From positions 15,748,052 to 15,812,051 of the forward strand of contig NC_088776.1 in assembly GCF_954871325.1 (NCBI RefSeq): a stretch of DNA of 64,000 nucleotides, given 5' to 3'. Positions 1 to 12,700 of this stretch are shown one piece after another. This DNA is from Gordionus sp. m RMFG-2023 (taxonomy: Eukaryota; Nematomorpha; Gordioida; Chordodea; Parachordodidae). A model generated the notes under the pieces. That model saw only the letters and a list, made by a program, of their open reading frames with translations, was not told the origin of the DNA and searched no databases. Both the position numbers and the translations under genes were made by a program. Positions within the stretch are counted from its first letter, which is position 1; every line of letters starts with the position of its first letter.

Positions 1-440
1 TTTGGTATTCATCTATAATTTGAAATTGTCAGTTAGAGGAATACATATACCATTTGCACCGTCCTACCATCTCTAATTTTTTTTCAAAAAATTTTTTCGG
101 CCCTGCCCTGATTTTATATTTTCAGGCCCCCTATTTTTTAAAATATTTATTTTTAATTTTTATAGCTAATAATGGCGTTTAAAATATTTGTTTTAAAATA
201 TATAACCGCGGGTCTTTTCTTGAAAAATTTTTAGACCCTGCCCGGGTATTTTTAATAAAATTTAAGGCCCTGTCCGGGTATATTTAAAAAATTCGATTTA
301 GGGCCGAGCCTGCAGGCTTCTAATATATCTTTTTAATTTGAATACTTGTTGGGGCCCAATTGAAATCACATTAGTTTAATGCTTTGGCTAGGGGCATAAT
401 TATATTTATTTCTTTTCTTAATTCCGTGGATTTTAAATTA
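1..440. other. A+T-rich DNA with GC-block transposon remnants
   Basis: No gene is seen. Several short blocks of the type GGCCCTGCCCGGG recur between about 100 and 320, and the stretch ends near GCCTGCAGGCTTCTAATAT. The same vocabulary marks the GC-block TIR elements at 26374, 30298 and 48343, so this is probably the decayed right part of one such hAT-type element. No target duplication could be matched. Confidence 0.35.
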
Positions 441-512
441 CAGGGTTTCCCATTAAAAAAAAAAGAAGTGTCAATCATAAAAGGATAAAATCCGATCAAA
501 AAAGGAAAGGGT

Positions 513-692
513 CCAATCAGTGTTAATCAAAAAAGGAAAAGTCTCAAAAGAAAAGGAAAGGTGAAATCAAAAAAGGAAAATTCCCATTCAAAAAAGGAAA
601 AGGTCCAATCAATGTTAATCAAAAAAGGAAAAGTCTCAAAAGAAAAGGAAAGGTGAAATCAAAAAAGGAAAATTCCCATTCAAAAAAGGAAA
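513..692. repeat. Two 92-bp tandem units of polypurine repeat
   Basis: A 92-bp unit starting CCAATCAGTGTTAATC at 513 is repeated at 605 with almost no change. Within each unit the shorter motif TCAAAAAAGGAAAA recurs several times. The array forms the tip of the left foldback arm and makes that arm longer than its partner. Confidence 0.8.
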
Positions 693-1964
693 ATTGTTAT
701 TTTTTAAAATAATTTAAAAAAAAATATTAATTTTTTTTCCTGTCAATTTTTCTTAAATTTTTTATTTTTCCTTCTTATCTTTTCTCAATATTTTTATAAT
801 TCATTTTTATCTTTTTAAAAATAATTTATTAATTTTCCCTGTTATTTTTCTTCACTAATTTTCTACTCCATGTTTTATGTCATTTTTTAACAATTCTTTT
901 CTCTTTTTTCATCATACATAACAATTTTTTGACTTTTTATGATTTTATTCTCCTTATATTTTTATCTCTAAAATTTCACTTAATTTTTATTTATCTTTTA
1001 CAATCAATTTTTTTATTAATATTTTTTGCATATCAATTATGTCTTTACCAATTACGATGTATATAATATGTCATAATTCTCAGAAACATCGGAACTATCT
1101 GGGATCATCACTGGATTTAAAGGGATCCCATTAAGAATTCAATTTTTTAAAGAATATCAATCGATAGCTAATCAATAGATCTATTCAATTGCTGGAGATC
1201 AATCTCTCCCCCTTAATGGGCAAGGTTAAGTCTGATGGGTCAGGAATATTTAATAGCAAATTTGAATATTTTTTGACTGAAAATATTAATTCTTGGCCTT
1301 GATAGTTGGACTTGGTCTGGGGGGCGGGTAAAAATATTGATATAGGTATCAAATAAAAGGTAATTAAATATCTTTTGATTGTAATAATAATTATCATTCT
1401 AAATGGGCTGATCGAGATATTGGGAGGTTAGGAATATTTTTATCAACACAAAATATCGAGATGATCAAATAAAACCTAATTTAAATATCTTTTGACTGAT
1501 AGTATTCATTCTTCGTCTTGATAGGTAGGACTATGTAGAGATGGATGGAGGGAGGGGAGCAAAAAAATAAAATTTTTATCTGACCCTTCAAGACCTTGAC
1601 CCGCCCACTTAGAGTGATAATTATTATTACAATCAAAAGATATTTTATTTACCTATTTGATACCTATATCAATATTATTTTTTTTACCCCCTCCTCCATC
1701 TACCCCTTAGACCAATCCTACCCATCAAGATCAAGAATGAATACTTTCAGTCAAAAGATATTTAAATTAGTATTATATGATACCTATCGATATTTTGTTT
1801 TGATAAAAATATTGCTGACTCACCAGACCCAAACATGCCTATTAAGGGGAGAAATTGATCTCCAGTTGAATAGATCTTTTGATTAGCTATCAATTGATAT
1901 CCTTTAAAGAATTGAATTCTAAAAGGGATCCCTTTAAATCCCGGATAGTTCTGATGCTTTTGAG

Positions 1965-2186
1965 TAGTGTTGCTAAACGGCTCGATTTGAGTCGATTTTT
2001 AAAACGGCTAACTTAATATTTTAGCCAGAAAAATATTACACAAGTCTGATGATTTTGGTCATAGTTAGTACAAAAATTTATACATCTATTAGTGAAGCCT
2101 CGAAGCTTAGCAATATTTTTTCTTGATAAAATATTGAGTTAACCGTTTTTAAAAATAGGCTCAAATCGAGCCATTTAGCAACATTA
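1965..2186. mobile_element. 222-bp hAT miniature element with 8-bp target duplication
   Basis: Both ends carry the inverted repeat TAGTGTTGCTAAACGG / TAATGTTGCTAAATGG, and the whole element is close to palindromic. It is flanked by the direct repeat CTTTTGAG at 1957-1964 and 2187-2194, a perfect 8-bp target duplication, which is the hAT hallmark. It sits in the right arm of the foldback element; removing it restores the match to the left arm. Relatives lie at 54444-54664, 55344 and 37546, and the foldback element at 10392-12983 shares the same tip. Confidence 0.9.
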
Positions 2187-2590
2187 CTTTTGAGAATTAA
2201 GACATATTATATACATAGTAATTGGTAATGAAATAATTTGATATGCAAAAAATATTAATAAAAAAATATTGATTGCAAAAGAAATAAAATTATGTGAAGT
2301 TTTAAAGATAAGAATATAAGGGAAAAATAATCATAAAAAGTCAAAAAATTGTTATGTAGGATGAAAAAAGAGCAAATAAATATTAAAAAATGAGATAAAA
2401 AATGGAGTAGAGTATACTAATAATTTAAGAAAATTGACAAGAAAAAAATTTATAATTTTTCTAAGGTTATTCGATTATCCTTTTTAAATTGAAATTTTCC
2501 TTTTTTGATTGACATATTTCCTTTTCTTTTGAGACTTTTCTTTTTTTTTGTTTGACACTTTCTTTTTTTTATTGGGTTTTTTCCTAATAG

Positions 2591-4761
2591 TGCGCACAAA
2601 TTGAACGTTGCAACGCAGCGTTTCGAAACGCATATAAAAAAACGTAAACGCAGCCATGTTTAAATTGATGCGTTAAGTTTTATTTTTTCAATAATAAACA
2701 TTTAAATTTAAAACAAATAATTACTACAAGACCTTTCTTACCTAGCAGGGAAAATAAATCTTATTCAATAGAATCAAAAATTATTAGAGACAAATTTATA
2801 AATTTTATAAATTATTAAATATTTATTATTGTATAAAATTTATTTTTGGAAATATTTTATATTAAATTATGTTTACATATTTAATTTTTATAGACATTAT
2901 GTTATTAAATGATATAAATAAATTGAATATTAGGAAAAATTTAATTGATATATCCATTAATCTCTAAAATGATATAAATTAATTGAATATTAAGAAAAAT
3001 TTATTTGATATATCCCTTAATTTCTTGCATGTTAATTTGGACATGATTCTAGATGTAGCCCATTGAGCCATTTTAAAGCTTAGGGAATGAACCTCAAACT
3101 TAAAATAATATTAATTGTATTCTCTTTGATACAATTAAAATTTTCATAGAATTTAAGAATAATTTAATTATTTTATAGTGTAAAAACTATATCTAAATGA
3201 GATCTGTTGCTTCTCTAAATAGTTTTTCAATATCAACCATAGTAATTAAATGATATAACTAAATTAATTGAATATTAAGTAAAATTTATTTGATATATCC
3301 CTTAATTTCTATTGCATGTTAATTTGGACACTATTCTAGATGTAGCCCATTGAGCTATTTTAAAGCTTGGGGAATGAACCTCAAACTTAAAATTATATTA
3401 ATTGTATTCTCTTTGATACAATTAAAATTTTCATAGAATTTTAGAATAATTTAAAAATTTTATAGTGTAAAAACTATATCTAAATGAGATTTATCTGTAA
3501 TTCTATTCTTTTACAATACAATTGAAATTTTCATAGAATTTAAGACATATAATTTAATTATTTTATAGTGTGAAAACTATACCTAAATAAGATTTATCTG
3601 TTGCTTCTATAAATAGATTCTCAATATCAACCATAGTAATTAAATGATATAACTAAATTAATTGAATATTAAGAAAAATTATATTGATATATCTCTTAAT
3701 TTCTATTAAATGTTAATTTGAACACTAATATAATTTGAATGTTAAGAAAAATTAAATTGAAATATGAAAATAGAGACAAATATAATATATAAAAATTTTA
3801 TTAAAAGAATCTAATGTCAATATAAAAATTAATATAAAATATATTTTTATAATAAATAAATAATTTATATAATGCTATTAAATATGTCAATGCAGATTCA
3901 TTTGTAAGTGTTGGTAAGGTACCATTTGTCTTCAGATAGTGTAGAAATTTTAAAACCTCAGTTTTAAACAGCACTTGGTTGTCTAGACTCTACAAGGCTA
4001 TTCATAAAAAGTCCAAATAAAATATAAATTAGCTTTATTGCATCCCAGATGGCTTTTCTTCCAAAATTTATACTTTAGGTTTCACATGAAAATTAACATT
4101 TCAAATATTTTAAAATTAACTTTTTGAGAATAAAGAAACAAAATACACTTATAATTTTTTATGAATAGTAAAATATTTTGTGGGATTTATTCAAATATAG
4201 ATGGTAAATAAAATCAATATAAATTTTGGATCAGTATTGTATAGGCTTTGTAGTAATATCAGAACAAAATTTGAGGGTTGGCACAGCCCTACTCTTTATT
4301 TTCTAAGTAGTTATTATCAACTTACCAATAAAATAAATAATAAGTAGGATTTCCTATTTTCTCCTTATTCAGTTTATCCTTGAAGTTTGTCAATTCCAAT
4401 GCTAATCTTTATATTATTATATTTAATATTCTTATATATTTATACCTGGAAACAATAACTGATAAATGTTCCATAACAATGAAACTTTTTTTATGGTAGT
4501 CCAGGATTTCTCAAAATCTTTTGCTTATTTCATCGTTCCATATCTTAAAAATATTATTATATCATTTAATAATTATTATTCTTACAATTTAGAAGAATTT
4601 TATCAATTCAAAATTTAAAAAGTTTTAAAAAACGCAAGCAAGTTTGTCTTTTAAAAATAATTTAAAATGAAAAATGGAAATGTTCTCAATTTGAACGAAT
4701 GCATTTAAAATGCATTGTTTGCGTTTTGAAACGCTGCGTTGCAACGTTCAATTTGTGCGCA
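2591..4761. mobile_element. TIR element of about 2.2 kb, no transposase seen
   Basis: The left end TGCGCACAAATTGAACGTTG (2591) is matched by its reverse complement ending at 4761, followed by a shared GCAACGCAGCGTTT block, giving terminal inverted repeats of about 40 bp or more. The interior is A+T-rich, contains a tandem array (2920-3770) and has no credible coding frame. It adjoins or interrupts the polypyrimidine tip of the foldback element. A clear target duplication was not found, so the family is unassigned. Confidence 0.7.
2920..3770. repeat. Tandem array, about 290-bp unit, near three copies
   Basis: The motifs ATTGAATATTAAG, GATATATCCCTTAATTTC, GATGTAGCCCATTGAG and TTTTATAGTGTAAAAACTAT recur in the same order at a spacing of about 290 bp. 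The first two full units start near 2977 and 3268. The third, near 3660, is shifted by an extra internal duplication of the part ending AGATTTATCTG. It is an internal satellite of the TIR element. Confidence 0.75.
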
Positions 4762-4883
4762 GCCTTTATGACTTTTCCTTTTTTGATCGGACCTTTTCCT
4801 TTTTTGATTGAACCTTTTTCTTTTATGATTGACCCTTTTTCTTTCATGATTGATACTTTTTATTTTTTGAGTAGGAAACCCTG
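4762..4883. repeat. Third foldback tip, polypyrimidine with GGAAACCCTG end
   Basis: Repeats of CCTTTTTTGATTGA-type sequence end in GGAAACCCTG, the reverse complement of the CAGGGTTTCC tip at 441. It is therefore the best mate of the left tip. The simplest reading is that the outer foldback element spans 441-4883 and the 2591-4761 element was inserted close to its right tip. Confidence 0.6.
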
Positions 4884-5686
4884 TATTAGTTTTTTTTTCA
4901 TATAAAAACGTATTTTACTTCATTTTGATATATTTGGCATATATAAGTTTTAATTAGTTGCTAAATTTTATTTTTATAAATGATTTTTTGTTCTGTTTAT
5001 TCTGAAATTTGTTGTATGTTATTAAAGATGTTTGAAAAATCTCTCAAATTATGTTTTAAAATGAAAGTTTACATTTTTATATTCTTCAAAATTCCAATAT
5101 TAATTCAATTTCAAATTCTACTTTATTATATTATTCTAACTTTACAATTTTAATTATATCCTATAAATAAAACTGTGCCTTTGCCGATACTAAATCAATA
5201 TGGTTATTAGTGTGCATATCTCGGAATTGCTACAAGATAAGCAGTAAATTTTTAATGCATAACTATATTGGAATGGTACTAAAACTTTATATTTATCAAA
5301 CAAAACATCGGAAAATGAAATGAGCCTATGTTGTGGATCGGTTTTTAGCAATTTTTTGCCGAATCGTTTGACGCCTCCTTATGATAATTTTGTTTTATAA
5401 CAAGTTTTAATTTTATATCGATATTCCAAGATGTTTGTGCATAAAAAATTAGCTGCCAATTCTAAGATATATACATTTATAAACAGGTCATTTTAATGTC
5501 GGCGCATCCCTACTTATAAATAATGATAATAGTAAATAAATACCTTTTTTAAGTTTATAATTTGCATATATCCAAACTATCATAAATATTAAATTACGTA
5601 AACATTAATGAGAAAATACATATTACGCTAATTTCATACTCTCTAAAATTTTAAAATAATCAAATATTGTTATAGCACAAATTTTA
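4884..5686. other. A+T-rich intergenic DNA, isolated hAT-like terminus
   Basis: No gene is seen. The string TCGGCGCATCCCTA near 5500-5514 resembles the 3' terminus of hAT elements (the reverse of TAGGGATGCGCCGA), but I could not pair it with a partner. Confidence 0.25.
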
Positions 5687-6219
5687 TACAGTCTAACCTG
5701 TCTAATTTGAGCACAGCTGGGGGCAAAATTTTTGCTCAACTTAGACAGTTGTCAAATTTATCAAGTTTAACTTTAAAAAATAAACATATATATAATAAAT
5801 TTATGAAATAAGATAAGATGCTTTTGATTTCTGAATATTATGGACAGTTCCTTTATAAATATTAACTCTTCTCACATTCTTGAATATGTTGATTTATAAA
5901 TCTAATAACTTAAATTTTTTGATTAATCATAATTCATTATATGTTGTCTATATAATACTATGACATGAATAGTTTTAGAAGGATGATAAAATTGTATATA
6001 TAAATGAATGAATGCAACAAAAAATGGCCACTTTATAGAAGCTTTACGCAAATGGACAAAAAATTAAATATCTGCCCACCTTTCAAAGGAGATAATTTAC
6101 CAAGGCATTTTCTAATAGTAATTTTTAGGAATTTTATTGGGACTCAAAATATTTATAAAATTAGGAAGTTGTCCGAATTATCAATAGCCCAAATTAAACA
6201 GAACCGTATACAGATTGTA
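5687..6219. mobile_element. Possible pogo/Tigger-type element, about 0.53 kb
   Basis: The left end reads TA-CAGTCTAACCTGTCTAATT, very close to the consensus tip of pogo/Tigger elements. A diverged inverted copy (AAATTAAACAGAACCG...) lies at about 6190-6219 and is followed by TA-rich sequence. An open frame at 6004-6249 has no recognisable domain. The right border is approximate. Confidence 0.45.
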
Positions 6220-6726
6220 TTAAAATTAAATATAAACGGTAAATATTAATGCTAACACTGATAGATGGTAAGATATTTTTTATTAACAATGTTAAATTCA
6301 TAAATTCCACAAAAAAAGCAGATGTTTAATGAAATAAAAGGACTTCATGTGATTTATGACCTTGCCTTAGGAATTATTTTTTCTAGGTTAACTTTTTTAA
6401 AAATTTTATTGAAATTTAAAAAAATCGTGATTTAATTAAATAAATCAATTTTTTTAATATTTTTATATTAAGAAATGCGAACTCTAGTTTTATTAAAGGA
6501 TAAATTTTTAATATATTTTTCAAACTGTTTTAAATTTTATTTAAATAACGGGTGTAAGATCAAAACTTGTACCATGAACTCTTCTAAAACATTTCCTACT
6601 TCTATTTAATTCCATTTCCCTATTTCTATATTTCATCCCCTATTGGATTTTTTTTATCAATTGACGGTAAACTGATCTAAACTCTATTTTTTTGAAGAGT
6701 ATTTATAATACATTATATTTTCAAAG
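6220..6726. other. A+T-rich DNA, probably DOCK intron
   Basis: No exon was recognised. The stretch ends in an acceptor at 6725-6726, so it should be the end of an intron whose 5' exon is not visible in this window. Confidence 0.4.
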
Positions 6727-9700
6727 GAATCTGACAAAATTAGCGACGAAGAGTTGTTCAAAAATCTCACAGACCTCAAAAAGAGCAACTCCTACAACAA
6801 TCAAAAACACTATGGGGACCCAAACTCATCTATTAACAATTCCATCCTATTCACCGTAAAGAAAGGTGTTAACAAATCAATCATACCACTTAACATGAAG
6901 ATGGAATTCACGCCCGCCCCGGTTACCCTCGCCACCATCGCAGGAGGTACCAGCGAATTTATCGATAAAGACAATTGTTTCGGGAAAATTAATAATAATT
7001 ACCAGGTCTCATCACCGAACAACTCGTCGCCTTTGTTTAACTCACAAATGAAACGAATAATAGAATTTCCAAGTCGGCCTCTATGCCATCCTCATCACAC
7101 TTACAAAAACTTGCTTTACGTTTACCCTAAAAGGGTTAATTTTTCCAATTTCAAGTCTGTCACTACCTCTTCCCGCAATATAGGTACCATTGAGAACATT
7201 GAGTGTTTGTTTATATTTAATAAATAAAATAAGATAACCACAAATATGTATATGGATAATTTATAATTATAAGATTCACTTACATTTGAAAAAATGTCCA
7301 ATAGGTATAAAAGTGGAACTATTGAAATGCGAAGGGGTGAAGTTGAACAACGTTTTTGCGTCAAATAATTCATTATCTAGTGATGATCATCCATCGAATG
7401 ATTTTAACGGGAATCTCACTGATCACTATACCACTACGGTGCTTTATCATAACAAGTGATTTGTTTAATAAAGTTCAGTCAATTTATTTGAAATTAAAAT
7501 ATAAAATTTTTGATTAGGTAATGATGTATTTGCATTTTTTTATAAGCTTTAATTTGTCTATTCATCGTGAAGGTTTTTGTTATGAATTTTGTCAAATTTT
7601 GTCAAGTCTTAATATTTTGTTAATTAATAGATTTTTATTTTTAATGATATTTTAGAGTATTAATAAATTTATATTTATTTGATAATTGATTTAGAAAGAA
7701 ACAATAAGTTAATAAATTATTTTTTCTTCTAAATTTTATTTTTCCGAATAATTATTTTTCTCCGAGTTAATTTATATTTTTCTTCCTTTCAAAAAATTTT
7801 TATCTGCAAAAAATTATTCTTGTTGCTAGGGAAAAGGTAAAAAAGAAAATTATTTTATAAAGAAATAATATATAAAAATAAAGGGGAAAAACTATAAAAC
7901 CGAAAACCCTAAAGTCTTTAGAAACTGTAAAAGAAATCCTAAAAACCGAACCTTTTATAAAATAGGTAATAAATATTATTATTACAATACAGAAATTATA
8001 ATAATGATGTTTTTAAAAATTTATACCAAAATTTTAAAACTTTTTTAAAAATATATAACAATAACTAGGAACCCCGACTTTTATAATGAGATTAAAATTG
8101 TTCTACCGTCAGAATTTTCGGACGATTCCGATTCGTACAATAATGACGACACCCATTTGCTCTTCACCTTCTTTCATGTTCGCTGTAATTTATCTCCATC
8201 TTCCCATTCTTCCTCCCAGGTCGTTCCGCAAGAATGTTTAGGTTAAGTTTTTATTATAAAATCATTTGTAGGATTATTTGTATTTTAAATTGTATGTCAA
8301 AGTTGTAGAGATAATGTATAATATCAATATGCATATTTTGGTACTATTTTGCCTGGATCAAATATAAAGTGCATTATTTATATTTTCCTTTTTAAATCAT
8401 TCAGTACGTGTATATAAATTCACTACGAGTAAAAACAAATATTAAATTTGTTTTAGGAAGTCATATTCACTGAACATAAGGTGCAGACGGGTCATTCACT
8501 CTGTAGGCCTAACCCCGTCCGGGTTTTAAAATTATTATTTATTCTCAACGTGTTATAGCTAAAGTTTTTAGAAAAATTATTTTTTCCTCCTAGGTTTAAA
8601 AAAGTTTCTTCTTCTTTTTTCGTCAAAATATTGATTTAAAAACCTAGCCCATGCTCAATTACTGGCCTCCATTTTTGGGCAGACAAGTATCGCATATTTA
8701 AAATATAAGATTATTTTGTATTATAGAAGAGATTTTATTTTTAATAGAATATTATAACTGTCTGAAAATATATTTATACCACTATTGCTAACATAGATAT
8801 GATAATTTACCTTGCTTTGTTTTCTTTTTAAATATAAAAATCCATTAATGCTTGCATAATATCATTCTTTTTCTTTAAAATATTGGAAGCATTATATAAG
8901 CGCACTGTTAATTTTAAAAAATAAGTTATAAATTTTTTGGATTACTATATACTTATTTCCTTAATAGATATAATTATATTTTGTTTTACTATATATTTAC
9001 TAAATAGCCTTATTTATGTTTTTAATTGCTTATTATTAACGCTAGGCGAAAGAATTCCCTGCACATATAATATCATTAGTTGCAAAGCTATCTAAATAGC
9101 ATAATCTTTATTATAACAGGAATACATGCCTTTATAAAAATATTATATGATAATTGGTGAGATTGAGATGGATACATAAAAGGGGCATATGTTAATTAAA
9201 GCAGCATAAGTTTTAAAAGTATTTTAAGAATTATCATACAATTCTACCTAGGAAACTGAGGATTCTTTTTTTTTTTACCTTGTTCTCGTTGGAGGGTATT
9301 AGGTTTGACTTAAGATAAATATTAAAAAAAACTAGTATATCGATTTGAATTCAGTAAGCAATCGTATTTATACATGTAAAATCGGAATTCTTATTATATA
9401 AAATCCATCTTTTAAGGGTGGCAACTCCATATTTATCTTTTTATTCTAGGAAAAATATTGTTATCTTAATAGCCTCTCACATCTTTATCATCTTTTAAAT
9501 TTAATTCAGTGAGCAATATCCATACACCCTACTCCAATAAGAGATTCAAAGTTTAGTATTAATTTTTACGATACTTTAAAATTTTTAATAAAGTATATTA
9601 ATATTAACATTTTCTAAATCCTCTTGAAAAGTTATTTATACATGAGTATATATTTATTTTTTAATAGGGGATTCTTAGTTTAGTCAAAGAAAAGTAGTGT

Positions 9701-12700
9701 TTTTTTCAATATCTCACTAATTTAAAAATAATTTAATTGGAACATTTTCTAAATTACATCAAAGAGTTAAACATTTATCTTAATGAAATAATCCTTAATT
9801 AGCAAGGATTATTATTTTAGTCATGTAAAAAAATGTTTTTTTTTACTAATTTACCAATTATTTATATTTAACAATCACATTTTGGATTACTATTTAAACA
9901 TACTATACTTAGGTATAAAATAAATATATTTTGGTGATTTTGATTTAATGATTGTGTTAAAAAAAAAATTATACGATGTCTCTTGGTTTTATTTATCTTT
10001 AATATAAATGATATCATAGAATTTTAAGTCGGTTTAATATCATGTATTTATTAGTGTTTTAGTTCATTCAAAAATATTTAAGATAGTTCCAATTTCTCTG
10101 GAAGAATAAACCACAGAATTTAATATATTTCTTTGGAATTTATCTTTCAGGATTTGAAACAATCAACATATACACTCTAAGTAACTCTGTTGATTGGTTT
10201 ATATCTCCATTTCCAGCTTTATTGTTGGGATACCCACAATTCCTTTATTATATTTGCTTGGGAAAGTGACGATATCGATTTATTTATTTGTCGACTTTAT
10301 AGTTTAATGCAAGGAATAGATAAACTTTTTTATAAGAAGTATCTTATATCAAAGCTACCCCTATTTCTATATTTTTTAAGATGCTTGTATCTAGTGTTGT
10401 TAATTTGCTTGGTTGTAAAATTTACGAACCAATTTTGTGCTCAGGCCTGCTCGGAGCACAGACCCTTGGTTCAAACCCGTGGTCGGACCCTTGGTTCAAA
10501 CCCGTGGTCGGACCCTTGGTTCGGACCCGTGGTCGGACCCTTGGTTCAGACTCGTGGTCGGACCCTTGGTTCAAACCCGTGGTCGGACCCTTGGTTCAAA
10601 CCCGTGGTCGGGCCCTTGGTTCAGACCCGTGGTCGGAGCCTTGGTTCAAACCCGTGGTCGGAGCCTTGGTTCAAACCCGTGGTCGGACCCTTGGTTTAGA
10701 CCCGTGGTCGGACCCTTGGTTCAAACCCGTGGTCGGACCCTTGGTTCAGACCCGTGGTCGGACCCTTGGTTCAGACCCGTGGTCGGACCCTTGGTTCAGA
10801 CCCGTGGTCGGACCCTTGGTTCTGACTCGTGGTCGGACCCTTGGTTCTGACTCGTGGTCGGACCCTTGGTTCGGACTCAGGGTTGTTTTTATTGTTAGAT
10901 AATATAGATAGCCCTGCAAGCAAGTCAGTTTCGGGATTAAAAAATTTATATCTGGTCGAGTTATGGTTTAATTTATAAAATCCAAAATTATAGTTTACTG
11001 AGAATAAACGGAAGAAGATACTATAAAATTTAATATAAAAATTAAAATGCTTTTTGTTTAAATAAATTTAAATATTTTCAGACTCAGGGCTAAAGAAAGG
11101 AGGAAGGTGCTAGTAGTGCCTAAAAATCCAATAACTGAGATAGGGTTTTAGAATAAGTTACAATGGGCTCTAGCTAAATAAAAATTTAATTTGCATAGCC
11201 TCTACTTGGGTAAAAGAGTAAACATGTTTTTTTAATCACAGTTAGTGTGGTGATTTTGTAGCGAAATATACAAAAATAAAATTTTTATAAGGAAAACTAA
11301 GAAAAATTATAAACCGTATTTATTAATCTTATTCTAATTATAAATAAAAAAGCAATAATTTTTTTTAACCCATGAAAATGAAATATTATTATAATTTCTT
11401 ATAGCGTGGTGTGTTATATAAATACAGATTGTAAAAAAATAATCACATAATGTAATAAAATATTAATATACAATATCTTTAAAAAAAATATTTATAAAAA
11501 GTTTTATTGATGATTTATAAACTGAAAGAGAGAAAGAATTAATATGATTTGTTGTAACACATTTTCATAATGTGAAAAAACATTCTTATATAGATTGTAA
11601 AAACATTTTGATAAAATTTTTTTAATAATAAGATAAGAAGAGTTTTTAAACTTTAATGAAGATTTACGTCAAAGTTATATATCGAATATAATTTTTTTAT
11701 GTTTTGGACCCAAGTTTAAGTGGGAAAATGAGAATAAAAATTTTCTAAGATTTTTAGAATAATTTTTTTTTTAAATGCACATAAATTTTTTTAAATTTAA
11801 AGTATTATTACAATATATTAATGTTACTTTTAGTTATCTAAAGAATGGAAATCAGGATAAGAAATTTGATAATTTATTAATAAACATAAGTGAAAGAAAA
11901 TTCGAATTTAGGGTTTTCAGATAATTCTTATTTTTTTTTGGTTTTAAAATTAAATAAAACTTAAAATAACGCATACCAAAAATCATCGAGATGTGCCACC
12001 AACCATTCCATAACAGAAGCCCCGACACTTCAATTTAACTTTCCGTAATTATTGTAAAAACTTGTTGAGAAAAATACATCATTTTTTAAAAAAACTTTTG
12101 AAAACTTGAAAGAAAATTTTGAGAAACACATTATATTTTTAAAAACTTCCGGTAATTAACTTACATTAAAACCTATAATAATTCTTTCTTAAATTTGCGA
12201 CAATTTTAATTTTAAACTTCTATATTTTATAATTTTTTTTAAAAAAACTATATTTCCATTTTTTTAAATGTCAAATTTTACTATCGCTAGTATTTTGAAT
12301 CTATCTCCAGTTTCAGGTGTTAATATAATATTCTATTATTTACTAACCTAATATATTTTAGGCACTACTAGCACATTCCTCCTTTCTTTAGCCCTGAGTC
12401 TGAAAATATTTAAATTTTTTTAAATAAAAAGCATTTTAATTTTTATATTAAATTTTATAGTATCTTCTTTCGTTTATTCTCAGTTAACTATAATTTTGGA
12501 TTTTATAAATTAAACCATAACTCGACCAGATATAAATTTTTTAATCCCGAATCTGACTTGTTTGCAGGGCTATTTTATCTAACAATAAAAACAACCCCGG
12601 GTCTGAACCAAGGGTCCGACCACGGGTCTGAACCAAGGGTCCGACCACGGGTCTGATCAAGTGTTCGACCACGGGTCTGATCAAGTGTTCGACCACGGGT

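Larger units (their letters stand above)
441..2587. mobile_element. Foldback element, about 2.1-kb imperfect palindrome
   Basis: The left arm (441 to about 1530) reappears in reverse complement from about 1550 to 2587. Matching landmarks are CAGGGTTTCCCATT at the left tip against ATTGGGTTTTTTCCT at the right tip, the polypurine blocks AAAAAAGGAAAA against CCTTTTTT, and inner blocks around 1085-1220 against 1840-1955 (AGGGATCCC and GATCTATTCAA motifs). The right arm is interrupted by a separate 222-bp hAT miniature element at 1965-2186. The short frames inside the palindrome (near 1185-1397 and 1596-1886) are mirror images and do not look like genes. A third copy of the polypyrimidine tip lies at 4762-4883, so the true outer limit may be 4883. 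No transposase is encoded. Confidence 0.75.

Noticed and set aside
1185-1886. Open frames of 70 and 96 codons
   Set aside because: They lie in the two arms of one palindrome and mirror each other; composition is that of A+T-rich non-coding DNA.
4262-4290. GGTTGGCACAGCCCTAC as another BED-hAT 3' end
   Set aside because: Only the last dozen bases match and nothing upstream resembles the family.
6004-6249. 81-codon plus frame as a small gene or DOCK exon
   Set aside because: No similarity to the DOCK N-terminus, no fitting splice borders, and it overlaps the right end of a pogo-like element.
10462-10877. Possible CRISPR-like array
   Set aside because: Units are directly contiguous with no spacers, vary by substitution, and lie in the arm of a hAT element in a eukaryotic intron.
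10190-10902. Three overlapping long open frames with repeated WSDPWF / VGPLVQTRGRTLG patterns
   Set aside because: They come from a 25-bp tandem repeat; 25 is not divisible by 3, so all frames stay open and give the same peptide pattern. No start context, no domain, and the mirrored frames in the right arm behave the same way.
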